Positions 16,647 through 27,255 of a DNA stretch of 64,000 nucleotides are shown one piece after another (the stretch's first letter is position 1; the number at the start of each line of letters is the position of its first letter). A program made the position numbers and the translations under genes. The stretch covers positions 3,320,646 to 3,384,645 of the forward strand of contig OX457034.1 of the NCBI GenBank assembly GCA_949752745.1, read 5' to 3'. The notes below the pieces were generated by a model that was not told where the DNA came from, searched no databases, and saw only the letters and a program-made list of their open reading frames with translations. The stretch is from Protula sp. h YS-2021 (lineage: Eukaryota > Annelida > Polychaeta > Sabellida > Serpulidae).

Positions 16647-17369
16647 TTAAAACTTATAGCGTTCTAGTCTCTAGACGTTATGGCTGGCAAGACGAATGAG
16701 AGAGTGGTTTGGGTACAAATGTTTATTGCCTGACTGCTGAACACATTATGCATAAAACAAACATACTTTAAGAAACTGTCCACTAACCAGACTAACATAT
16801 TCAACATAAAACTGTACTTGTAAACAATTAAACAGGGAAGGGGAAGGGGGATGGAGGTGGGTCTCTGGAAGCGCTTGCTTGACCAGTGCTTGCTTTGCAT
16901 TTGTGAGGGGAAGCTTGGAAGAGCCTTGTTATGTACCGTCCGACTTAATCCCTGCACGACTCAACGGCCAATAGAACACAGGCATGACAGAAGGTACTCT
17001 GGGGCGAGCTCCGCCCCCGAGTTACTGAGTGTGTGCTTCGCTCCCGCCTTGCATGACGGCACGCTGTAAGCCGAGACGCTCTGTCTACATCTCCGTCTGG
17101 CACGCTCCGTCGCTGTCAAGTCGAGTAGCGTGGGGGATTAAGGGGGAAAAGGGGCAGCGCATCACCAGAGTTTAAAATCAAATAACACTTTATTTTTTAA
17201 TTAAAACTTATAGCGTTCTAGTCTCTAGACGTTATGGCTGGCAAGACGAATGAGAGAGTGGTTTGGGTACAAATGTTTATTGCCTGACTGCTGAACACAT
17301 TATGCATAAAACAAACATACTTTAAGAAACTGTCCAAATACCCAAACCACGAAGTGTTACTTGTAGTAG

Positions 17370-18356
17370 TTAGGACAAGGCGTTTTGAACGTTTGATCCC
17401 ATGGTTTTTGCACAATCCAGGCGTAGACTCAGAGGGACGTCAGTGTATCGCGTGTAGGACTCCGATGTCCAGTCTCCTTGGCTCTTAATCACTTGCGGTG
17501 GCAGCCCACAGGCAAGAGCAAAGGTAGCCCCGGCTCGTCGTAGGCTATGGCCGCTGTAGGCTGAGTCATCTAGCCCAACAGCACGCAGTTTGCATTTCAG
17601 CATCGACGAGAACGCTGCGTGGGAGAGAGGGACGGTGGAGTCCGGGGTTCTGTAGGAGAAAAGCGCCGCTTTACCATGTGCGGGCGAAAGGCGGAGGTGG
17701 GGTTTTAACGCTGCAGTGGGGCATACTGTAGACTGCTCTACCTCTGGGATTGGGATGACGAGGGCTCGTGAAAAGTTGCGAAGTGTTTTGGTGCGTTTTA
17801 CGTGAACTAGGGCGCCATCTGCACACAGCGTTACGTCATCACGGCAGAGGTCAGTTCTACAGTCGTGGCTAGTCTGGGTACGGGATAGCAGCGAGGACTT
17901 GCGCAGAAAGGTAAAGAAGCCCATGAGACAAGCAGCCCAGAAGCAGGCCTCTAATGGTTGCGAGAGGTCGAGAACTCCTCGGACGCGCTGCAAGATATCC
18001 AGCGAGAGCGGTAGTTTCTGTCGGGGTGGCGTACCTTTCTGCGTGTCGATTCCTTTTAATAGCGTCTTCACGAAGTGGTTATTCTCAATGGGGTTCGTGT
18101 AACCCAGCTCCAAGTGGAGTAGGCGAACTGCAGCGAGATAGCATCTCACGGACTGGGGTTTCAGGGATCGGCTGAGAAAACACGCGTAACGGAGCACGGT
18201 CGTAGTTTCTGCGGGGGCTGGGCGCATCCTAAAGGCTTGGCAGAAGGCCAGGTAAGACTTCAGCTGAGCCGAGTACGTTTCACGAGTGCTTTCTGCTAGG
18301 GCTGCTCTGCGGTATTGGGCCACTTCGTTGTCCAAAATTTGTGTCTCCCGTACCAC
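17370..18356 (-). CDS. Ngaro tyrosine recombinase, copy 1
   Basis: This intact 328-codon frame opens at a GTG and overlaps the end of the RNase H frame. Catalytic residues are Arg152 (GFFTFLRKSS), His270-x-x-Arg273 (GHSLRRAGATF), Trp296 (QGDW) and the nucleophile Tyr304 (YTRYTDVP), the R-H-R-W-Y set of tyrosine recombinases. The enzyme would integrate a circular cDNA by strand exchange without target-site duplication. It differs from copy 2 by very few residues, so it is recently shared. The truncated element cannot encode its own RT. Confidence 0.85.
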   Translation of the reverse strand: MVRETQILDNEVAQYRRAALAESTRETYSAQLKSYLAFCQAFRMRPAPAETTTVLRYACFLSRSLKPQSVRCYLAAVRLLHLELGYTNPIENNHFVKTLLKGIDTQKGTPPRQKLPLSLDILQRVRGVLDLSQPLEACFWAACLMGFFTFLRKSSLLSRTQTSHDCRTDLCRDDVTLCADGALVHVKRTKTLRNFSRALVIPIPEVEQSTVCPTAALKPHLRLSPAHGKAALFSYRTPDSTVPLSHAAFSSMLKCKLRAVGLDDSAYSGHSLRRAGATFALACGLPPQVIKSQGDWTSESYTRYTDVPLSLRLDCAKTMGSNVQNALS

Positions 18357-19025
18357 TCCTGGAACAAACGACGCATAGCAATTGGTGACATGTGGTGCCG
18401 GAGGTCAGCGAGCGGGACGTGGCCGAATGCATACGTGGCATGTGGAAGGCTGGATAGTCGCGAAATGGCATCCGGGAGCTTATTAAGTTTCGTGTTTACG
18501 TAGGCGGCACATATTTTAATGTCAAACTTAACGCATAATATTAGTATTTCGCATAAAACATCGGACGCAATAGTGTTTCTAATTCTTCCTCGGTTAAGGG
18601 CATAAAGGGTTGCTTTATTATCCGAATATAGTTGAACCGTCTTAGAAGCGCAGAACGGTGCCCAGCGGCGCAGCGCCAAAAGAACAGCAGCTAGTTCTTT
18701 CGTATTTATGTCGCAATCATTGATGGCGGGCATATCCGTGGCGAAGTTGCAATAGAGCCAGTCTATGGCTCTATTGTGGCAAACGACCGCTGCGCCTGCA
18801 GCAGTCGGGCTTGCGTCTGTGGCAATGTGAAAGGCGCGATCGGGCACATCCCTTTGGGAGGAAAAGCGAGATGTACCGTTGAATGAGGCGCAAAGCACAT
18901 TAAGCAGTAGTAAGTCTCGGCGAGTGTCCGTAGTGATACGGGTGCGGTGGTTAGGGCGACGTAGTGACGTCATATGCACGATTAGACGACGCATGGCCGG
19001 ACGTATGACACTGACAACACGTCCG
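18296..19025 (-). pseudogene. Ngaro RNase H, truncated, copy 1
   Basis: The RNase H part of the pol gene remains: IATDASPTAAGAAVVC, NTKELAAVLLALRRW, LYSDNKATLYALNRG, then the C-terminal tether-like region to the stop. The RT domain upstream is absent because the element stops at 19025. The satellite reading into it happens to be open but is not part of the gene. Confidence 0.85.
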
Positions 19026-22000
19026 GAAATCAAGAGGAAATAGTCTGCAAACGTCTGCAAAATAGGCGAGAAAAAGCAAGAAAAGAAGAAAAATACTGGT
19101 GGAAAAGTAAGAAATCAGGGAAAATATGCCTGAAAAATCTTTAGGAAGAGGAAACAAACGAGAAAACACACGAAAAGACGAGAAAACAGCATGAAATGTA
19201 AGAAATCAAAATGAAATAAGCCGGAAATGTTCTTCTGTAACAGGAAATAATCGAGAAAAGAGAAGAAAGAAAGAGAAAAGGGGAGGAAATCTAAGAAATA
19301 GGTTTGAAAATAGTCCGGAAACGAATTTCAGGAAAAGGAAATAGGCGAGAAAAGGCAAGAAAAGAACAGAAAGCAGGATGAAATGTAAGAAATCAAGACG
19401 AAATAGGCCGGAAATGTTCTTCTGGAAGAGAAAATAGGCGAGAAAAGGCAAGAAAAGAAGAGAAAACAGGTCGAAAAGTAAGAAATCTGGGAAAATATGC
19501 CTGAAACGATCTTCAAGAAGAGAAAATAGACGAGAAAACACAAGGAGAGACGAGAAAACAGCATTAAATGTAAGAAATCAAAATGAAATAAGCCGGAAAT
19601 GTTCTTCTGTAACAGGAAATAATCGAGAAAAGAGAAGAAAGAAAGAGAAAAGGGGAGGAAATTTAAGAAATAGGTTTGAAAATAGTCCGGAAACGAATTT
19701 CAGGAAGAGAAAATAGGCGAGAAAAGGCAAGAAAAGAAGAGAAAACAGGAGGCAAACTGAGAAATCAGGAAAAATACGCTGAGAACGATCTGGTGGAAGT
19801 GAAAATTGGTGACAAAAGACAAGAAAAGAAGAGAAAAGGGATGAAATTAAAGAAATCAAGAGGAAATAGGCCGGAAACGATCTTCAGGAAAAGAAAACAG
19901 GCTAGAAAGAAAAAGAAAAGAAGTTAAAATTGGATGAAATGTAAGAAATCAAGAGGAAGTAGGCCGGAAACGCTCTTCTGGAAGCGAAAATAGTCGAGAA
20001 CACACAAGATGAGAAAAGTAAACAGGATGAAATCTAAGAAATATGGAGAAAATAAGTCGGAAACGAATTTGAGAAAGAAAAAATAGGCGACAAAAGTCAA
20101 GAAAAGAAGAGAAAACAGGTGGAAATCTGAGAAATCAGGAAAAATAGGCTGGAAGCGATTTGGTGGAAGATAAAATTGGCGAGAAAAGAGAAGAAAAGAA
20201 GAGAAAATTGAATGAAATGTAAGAATTCAAGAGGAAATGGGCCGGAAACGATCTTCAGGAAGAGAAAATAGCCGAGAACACACAAGATGAGAAGAGTAAG
20301 CAGGATGAAATGTAAGAAATATGGAGAAAATAAGTTGGAAACGAATTTGAGAAAGAAAAATTAGGCGAGAAAAGGCAAGAAAAGAACAGAAAGCAGGATG
20401 AAATGTAAGAAATCAAGAGGAAATAGGCCGCAAAGGTCCTTCTGGAAGAGAAAATAGGCGAAAAAAGACAAGAAAAGAAGAGAAATGGGGATGAGATCTA
20501 AGAAATCAAGAGGAAATAGGTCGGAAACGATCTTCAGAAAGAGAAAATAGGCGAGAAAAGGCAAGAAAAGAAGAGAAAACAGGTGGAAATCTGAGAAATC
20601 AGGAAAAATAGGCTGGAAGCGATCTGGTGGAAGATAAAATTGGCGAGAAAAGAGAAGAAAAGAAGAGAAAATTGGATGAAATGTAAGAATTCAAGAGGAA
20701 ATGGGCCGGAAACGATCTTCAGGTAGAGAAAATAGCCGAGAACACACAAGATGAGAAGAGTAAACAGGATGAAATGTAAGAAATATGGAGAAAATAAGTT
20801 GGAAACGAATTTGAGGAAGATAAAATAGGCGAGAAAATGCAAGAAAAGAACAGAAAGCAGGATGAAATGTAAGAAATCAAGAGGAAATAGGCCGCAAACG
20901 TCCTTCTTGAAGAACAAATAGGCGAGATAAGGCAAGAAAAGAAGAGAAAACAGGTCGAAAAGTAAGAAATCTGGGAAAATATGCCTGAAACGATCTTCAG
21001 GAAGAGAAAATAGACGAGAAAACACAAGAAGAGACGAGAAAACAGCATGAAATGTAAGAAATCAAAATGAAATAGGCCGGAAATGTTCTTTTGGAAGAGG
21101 AAATAATCGAGAAAAGACCAGAAAGAAGAGAAAAGGAGACGAAATCTAAGAAATAGGTTGAAAATAGTCCGGAAACGAATTTCAGGAAGAGAAAATAGGC
21201 GAGAAAAGGCAAGAAAAAAAAAGAAAGCAGGAAGAAATGTAAGAAATCAAGAGGAAATAGGCCGGAAATGTTCTTCTGGAAGAGAAAATAGGCGAGAAAA
21301 GAGAAGAAAGAAAGAGAAAAGGGGAGGAAATCTAAGAAATAGGTTTGAAAATAGTCCGGAAACGAATTTCAGGAAGAGCACTTTCTCTTTTCCCTCGAGA
21401 AAAGGCAAGAAAAGAAGAGAAAACAGGAGGCAAACTGAGAAATCAGGAAAAATACGCTGAGAACGATCTGGTGGAAGTGAAAATTGGTGACAAAAGACAA
21501 GAAAAGAAGAGAAAAGGGATGAAATTAAAGAAATCAAGAGGAAATAGGCCGGAAACGATCTTCAGGAAAAGAAAACAGGCTAGAAAGAAAAAGAAAAGAA
21601 GTTAAAATTGGATGAAATGTAAGAAATCAAGAGGAAGTAGGCCGGAAACGCTCTTCTGGAAGCGAAAATAGTCGAGAACACACAAGATGAGAAAAGTAAA
21701 CAGGATGAAATCTAAGAAATATGGAGAAAATAAGTCGGAAACGAATTTGAGAAAGAAAAAATAGGCGACAAAAGTCAAGAAAAGAAGAGAAAACAGGTGG
21801 AAATCTGAGAAATCAGGAAAAATAGGCTGGAAGCGATTTGGTGGAAGATAAAATTGGCGAGAAAAGAGAAGAAAAGAAGAGAAAATTGAATGAAATGTAA
21901 GAATTCAAGAGGAAATGGGCCGGAAACGATCTTCAGGAAGAGAAAATAGCCGAGAACACACAAGATGAGAAGAGTAAGCAGGATGAAATGTAAGAAATAT

Positions 22001-25000
22001 GGAGAAAATAAGTTGGAAACGAATTTGAGAAAGAAAAATTAGGCGAGAAAAGGCAAGAAAAGAACAGAAAGCAGGATGAAATGTAAGAAATCAAGAGGAA
22101 ATAGGCCGCAAAGGTCCTTCTGGAAGAGAAAATAGGCGAAAAAAGACAAGAAAAGAAGAGAAATGGGGATGAGATCTAAGAAATCAAGAGGAAATAGGTC
22201 GGAAACGATCTTCAGAAAGAGAAAATAGGCGAGAAAAGGCAAGAAAAGAAGAGAAAACAGGTGGAAATCTGAGAAATCAGGAAAAATAGGCTGGAAGCGA
22301 TCTGGTGGAAGATAAAATTGGCGAGAAAAGAGAAGAAAAGAAGAGAAAATTGGATGAAATGTAAGAATTCAAGAGGAAATGGGCCGGAAACGATCTTCAG
22401 GTAGAGAAAATAGCCGAGAACACACAAGATGAGAAGAGTAAACAGGATGAAATGTAAGAAATATGGAGAAAATAAGTTGGAAACGAATTTGAGGAAGATA
22501 AAATAGGCGAGAAAATGCAAGAAAAGAACAGAAAGCAGGATGAAATGTAAGAAATCAAGAGGAAATAGGCCGCAAACGTCCTTCTTGAAGAACAAATAGG
22601 CGAGATAAGGCAAGAAAAGAAGAGAAAACAGGTCGAAAAGTAAGAAATCTGGGAAAATATGCCTGAAACGATCTTCAGAAAGAGAAAATAGACGAGAAAA
22701 CACAAGAAGAGACGAGAAAACAGCATGAAATGTAAGAAATCAAAATGAAATAGGCCGGAAATGTTCTTTTGGAAGAGGAAATAATCGAGAAAAGACCAGA
22801 AAGAAGAGAAAAGGAGACGAAATCTAAGAAATAGGTTGAAAATAGTCCGGAAACGAATTTCAGGAAGAGAAAATAGGCGAGAAAAGGCAAGAAAAAAAAA
22901 GAAAGCAGGAAGAAATGTAAGAAATCAAGAGGAAATAGGCCGGAAATGTTCTTCTGGAAGAGAAAATAGGCGAGAAAAGAGAAGAAAGAAAGAGAAAAGG
23001 GGAGGAAATCTAAGAAATAGGTTTGAAAATAGTCCGGAAACGAATTTCAGGAAGAGCACTTTCTCTTTTCCCTCGAGAAAAGGCAAGAAAAGAAGAGAAA
23101 ACAGGAGGCAAACTGAGAAATCAGGAAAAATACGCTGAGAACGATCTGGTGGAAGTGAAAATTGGTGACAAAAGACAAGAAAAGAAGAGAAAAGGGATGA
23201 AATCAAAGAAATCAAGAGGAAATAGGCCGGAAACGATCTTCAGGAAAAGAAAACAGGCTAGAAAGAAAAAGAAAAGAAGTTAAAATTGGATGAAATGTAA
23301 GAAATCAAGAGGAAGTAGGCCGGAAACGCTCTTCTGGAAGCGAAAATAGTCGAGAACACACAAGATGAGAAAAGTAAACAGGATGAAATCTAAGAAATAT
23401 GGAGAAAATAAGTCGGAAACGAATTTGAGAAAGAAAAAATAGGCGACAAAAGTCAAGAAAAGAAGAGAAAACAGGTGGAAATCTGAGAAATCAGGAAAAA
23501 TAGGCTGGAAGCGATCTGGTGGAAGATAAAATTGGCGAGAAAAGAGAAGAAAAGAAGAGAAAATTGGACGAAATGTAAGAATTCAAGAGGAAATGGGCCG
23601 GAAACGATCTTCAGGAAGAGAAAATAGCCGAGAACACACAAGATGAGAAGAGTAAACAGGATGAAATGTAAGAAATATGGAGAAAATAAGTTGGAAACGA
23701 ATTTGAGGAAGATAAAATAGGCGAGAAAATGCAAGAAAAGAACAGAAAGCAGGATGAAATGTAAGAAATCAAGAGGAAATAGGCCGCAAACGTCCTTCTT
23801 GAAGAACAAATAGGCGAGAAAAGGCAAGAAAAGAAGAGAAAAAAGGTCGAAAAGTAAGAAATCTGGGAAAATATGCCTGAAACGATCTTCAGGAAGAGAA
23901 AATAGACGAGAAAACACAAGAAGAGACGAGAAAACAGCATGAAATGTAAGAAATCAAAATGAAATAGGCCGGAAATGTTCTTTTGGAAGAGGAAATAATC
24001 GAGAAAAGACCAGAAAGAAGAGAAAAGGAGACGAAATCTAAGAAATAGGTTGAAAATAGTCCGGAAACGAATTTCAGGAAGAGAAAATAGGCGAGAAAAG
24101 GCAAGAAAAAAAAAGAAAGCAGGAAGAAATGTAAGAAATCAAGAGGAAATAGGCCGGAAATGTTCTTCTGGAAGAGAAAATAGGCGAGAAAAGAGAAGAA
24201 AGAAAGAGAAAAGGGGAGGAAATCTAAGAAATAGGTTTGAAAATAGTCCGGAAACGAATTTCAGGAAGAGTACTTTCTCTTTTCCCTCGAGAAAAGGCAA
24301 GAAAAGAAGAGAAAACAGGAGGCAAACTGAGAAATCAGGAAAAATACGCTGAGAACGATCTGGTGGAAGTGAAAATTGGTGACAAAAGACAAGAAAAGAA
24401 GAGAAAAGGGATGAAATCAAAGAAATCAAGAGGAAATAGGCCGGAAACGATCTTCAGGAAAAGAAAACAGGCTAGAAAGAAAAAGAAAAGAAGTTAAAAT
24501 TGGATGAAATGTAAGAAATCAAGAGGAAGTAGGCCGGAAACGCTCTTCTGGAAGAGAAAATAGTCGAGAACACACAAGATGAGAAAAGTAAACAGGATGA
24601 AATCTAAGAAATATGGAGAAAATAAGTCGGAAACGAATTTGAGAAAGAAAAAATAGGCGACAAAAGTCAAGAAAAGAAGAGAAAACAGGTGGAAATCTGA
24701 GAAATCAGGAAAAATAGGCTGGAAGCGATTTGGTGGAAGATAAAATTGGCGAGAAAAGAGAAGAAAAGAAGAGAAAATTGAATGAAATGTAAGAATTCAA
24801 GAGGAAATGGGCCGGAAACGATCTTCAGGAAGAGAAAATAGCCGAGAACACACAAGATGAGAAGAGTAAACAGGATGAAATGTAAGAAATATGGAGAAAA
24901 TAAGTTGGAAACGAATTTGAGAAAGAAAAATTAGGCGAGAAAAGGCAAGAAAAGAACAGAAAGCAGGATGAAATGTAAGAAATCAAGAGGAAATAGGCCG

Positions 25001-25404
25001 CAAAGGTCCTTCTGGAAGAGAAAATAGGCGAAAAAAGACAAGAAAAGAAGAGAAATGGGGATGAGATCTAAGAAATCAAGAGGAAATAGGTCGGAAACGA
25101 TCTTCAGAAAGAGAAAATAGGCGAGAAAAGGCAAGAAAAGAAGAGAAAACAGGTGGAAATCTGAGAAATCAGGAAAAATAGGCTGGAAGCGATCTGGTGG
25201 AAGATAAAATTGGCAAGAAAAGAGAAGAAAAGAAGAGAAAATTGGATGAAATGTAAGAATTCAAGAGGAAATGGGCCGGAAACGATCTTCAGGTAGAGAA
25301 AATTGCCGAGAACACACAAGATGAGAAGAGTAAACAGGATGAAATGTAAGAAATATGGAGAAAATAGGTTGGAAACGAATTTGAGGAAGATAAAATAGGC
25401 GAGA
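19026..25404 (+). repeat. satellite array B, 18-monomer higher-order repeats
   Basis: Same ~93-bp monomer family and orientation as array A. Landmark segments recur 1669-1678 bp apart (19578, 21247, 22925), matching 18 monomers of about 92.7 bp, then 1214 bp (to 24139), matching 13 monomers. The extra 9 bp in the 1678 and 1214 periods is accounted for by a local replacement that turns an AAAATAGG segment into a CACTTTCTCTTTTCCCT segment (21379, 23057, 24271). Adjacent 18-mers are almost identical over their whole length, so amplification is recent. Confidence 0.92.
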
Positions 25405-25746
25405 AATTAAAAAATAAAGTGTTATTTGATTTTAAAACTCTGGTGATGCGCTGCCCCTTTTCCCCCTTAATCCCCCACGCTACTCGACTTGACAGCGACG
25501 GAGTGTGCCAGACGGAGATGTAGACAGAGCGTCTCGGCTTACAGCGTGCCGTCATGCAAGGCGGGAGCGAAGCACACACTCAGTAACTCGGGGGCGGAGC
25601 TCGCCCCAGAGTACCTTCTGTCATGCCTGTGTTCTATTGGCCGTTGAGTCGTGCAGGGATTAAGTCGGACGGTACATAACAAGACTTTTCCAAGCTTCCC
25701 CTCACAAATGCAAAGCAAGCACTGGTCAAGCAAGCGCTTCCAGAGA
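25405..25746 (+). repeat. Ngaro terminal repeat A1 with promoter-like motifs
   Basis: Nearly identical to 30023-30364 (A2). It starts AATTAAAAAATAAAGTG and ends CTTCCAGAGA. Inside are a GGGCGG GC box (GGGGGCGGAGCTCGCCCC, partly palindromic) and an inverted CCAAT box (CTATTGGCC), a combination suited to a promoter driving the genes downstream. Confidence 0.85.
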
Positions 25747-26247
25747 GCAAAAGGAAAAAAAAAACGGAAAGACACAGCCAAATGGAATATTAGCTAGCCT
25801 TCAGGATAAAATAATAATAAACTAAAAAAAATAATAATAAAGAAAACCAGAAAAGGACACAAAGGATAATTACATTTGATTAAAGTAGCTTTCAGGATAA
25901 CGCTTGATACAGGGCGTAAGGTAAAGGGAATAAAATATATATATAAAAAAACCAATAAATAAAAGTGTGATATATGCGACTTGAAGCTCTTAATTGCAAT
26001 TTGTGGATATCAATTGTTAAGCCTAACAAGCGTCACCCGGACAGCTGACAAGCTTGGACTCTGAATTGCAATTAGGGCAAGGGATTGTTAGGATTTGGGG
26101 CATCAATATGCGTGAGTACTCTAATTGCAATTAAGACCTTGCCTGAGCAGTGCCGTCTGAATAGGGCATTAATTGCAATTACGGCCAAGCAGTGAGCCCC
26201 CTATAACTGTATAAAAAAAAACACTGAGAGAGCAAGGAAACAAAAAA
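25747..26247 (+). promoter_or_regulatory. Ngaro 5' leader with four AATTGCAATT palindromes
   Basis: The palindrome AATTGCAATT occurs at 25992-26001, 26064-26073, 26123-26132 and 26171-26180, within the 260 bp before the gag ATG. All four are also present in the other copy with a leader (41225, 41273, 41332 and 41404 on the plus-strand numbering). The core contains TTGCAA. A binding site for a dimeric protein (host factor, or the element's own Gag) is an inference. The 5' part of this stretch is A-rich with AATAATAATAAA microsatellite. Confidence 0.7.
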
Positions 26248-27225
26248 ATGAATAAGGATAAAGTCGACAGTGCAATTAAAGAGTTGAAAGAATGGGCTGC
26301 GTCGAGAAACCTTCTCGAATCCACTGTCGACGCTCTCCTGAGCGAGGTATTCTTTTCCATCGACAGTGTACTGCACATTGACAAGGTCGTCATTAAGGCG
26401 CTAAAACTCTCGCTTGGCCAAGAGAGAATGCTGCTAGCGGCCGTCGCAGACCTTAAGGACGCAAAGTCCGACAGTGCGAGTTCCCGTACCGGTCCCACAT
26501 CGGACATCATTGAGAAATTTCCGGCCGACAGACCCCGGCTACGCAGCGACGCGGCACCAGCTACCCTGAATGACCTTCCACGCCTTAACACAGAGACGAT
26601 GACAGCCATGCTGGACTCCCTCGTGGACAAGCCGCAGACCCCGGACGACGACCCATGGCAGACCGGGAGAACCCCAGGTAACACGCGACCATTATTTGTC
26701 CAAGATTTCTGTGGATCCTTCCTGGGGAGTCAGGGCACAGAGACAGTGTTATCGTCGAACGGTGATGCGAAAGTGATCGTGACGAGCGCGGCGAAACGCG
26801 TGAGGCCTGAGGACACCACGTGGCAGCAGTGGGTGAAAGGCCACGCCCGCATCTTTAGCGCCCTAAAGCGCTCAGGACAGTTGGAGACGGAAGACGAGCG
26901 TGATCGCTACAATCTCTACGGCATAAAGTTTGGAGATATGTGCGAGTATTACCCGCTAGCCAACTGTATGAGGTATGATTTCGAATACCGGCAACGGGTG
27001 GCGTCGGGGCAAATCCGTTGGGGAGACGACGATACGTATCTCCTAGGCATATGTTGCTTCTCGTCTCGCGCCCAATCAACATCCACCCGGAAGCAGCACG
27101 CTAGACCCAGGGTGGAAGCTCCAAGGGCCCCGAACGGCACGGAAATTTGTCGCAACTTTAATTCGCGCCGGGGTTGCAGTCTACTAAACTGCCGATTCAT
27201 GCATGCCTGCCTGAAATGTTTCTAG
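26248..27225 (+). CDS. Ngaro Gag-like protein, copy 2 (premature TAG)
   Basis: ATG at 26248, 325 codons to a TAG at 27223-27225. In the copy at 40151-41158 this codon is CAG and the frame runs 10 codons further, to a conserved TAG. The N-terminal ~100 residues are predicted helical and charged. The middle region is Pro/Asp/Thr rich. A conserved central block follows (DTTWQQWVKGHARIFSALKR ... FGDMCEYYPLANCMRYDFEY). The C-terminus has a Cys/His knuckle, CRNFNSRRGCSLLNCRFMHAC, typical of Gag-like proteins of DIRS/Ngaro elements. It is expected to package element RNA. It shares its reading frame with the RT gene downstream. Confidence 0.8.
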   Translation: MNKDKVDSAIKELKEWAASRNLLESTVDALLSEVFFSIDSVLHIDKVVIKALKLSLGQERMLLAAVADLKDAKSDSASSRTGPTSDIIEKFPADRPRLRSDAAPATLNDLPRLNTETMTAMLDSLVDKPQTPDDDPWQTGRTPGNTRPLFVQDFCGSFLGSQGTETVLSSNGDAKVIVTSAAKRVRPEDTTWQQWVKGHARIFSALKRSGQLETEDERDRYNLYGIKFGDMCEYYPLANCMRYDFEYRQRVASGQIRWGDDDTYLLGICCFSSRAQSTSTRKQHARPRVEAPRAPNGTEICRNFNSRRGCSLLNCRFMHACLKCF

Positions 27226-27252
27226 AACCACCCCGAGATTGCTCACAGAGAC

Positions 27253-27255
27253 TAG
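27253..27255 (+). promoter_or_regulatory. in-frame TAG between Gag and RT, candidate readthrough site
   Basis: Gag and the RT frame are in the same phase and are separated by this TAG, followed by CGG. The same TAG-CGG is present in the other two copies that cover it (complement of 40151-40153 and of 42365-42367). No ATG is found near the start of the RT frame, so translation of RT by stop-codon readthrough, as in some retroviruses, is a reasonable inference. Confidence 0.55.

Larger units (their letters stand above)
16647..19025 (-). mobile_element. Ngaro copy 1, 5'-truncated, inserted in satellite
   Basis: Read on the minus strand, it runs from within the RT-RNase H gene through the tyrosine recombinase to the B1, A2 and B2 terminal repeats. 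The 3' terminus at 16647 (TTAAAACTTATAGC) is intact and joins satellite AAACAAACGA. The other side ends abruptly at ...CACGTCCG and joins satellite GAAATCAAGAGG at 19026. Gag, the 5' UTR, A1 and most of RT are missing. The truncation point is identical, to the base, to that of copy 3 (33562). Confidence 0.9.

Noticed and set aside
16664..17069. Conserved 65-97-codon frames within Ngaro terminal repeats, seen in every copy
   Set aside because: They lie in the A and B repeats and are conserved only because the DNA repeats are; they cross the repeat boundaries and resemble no known protein.
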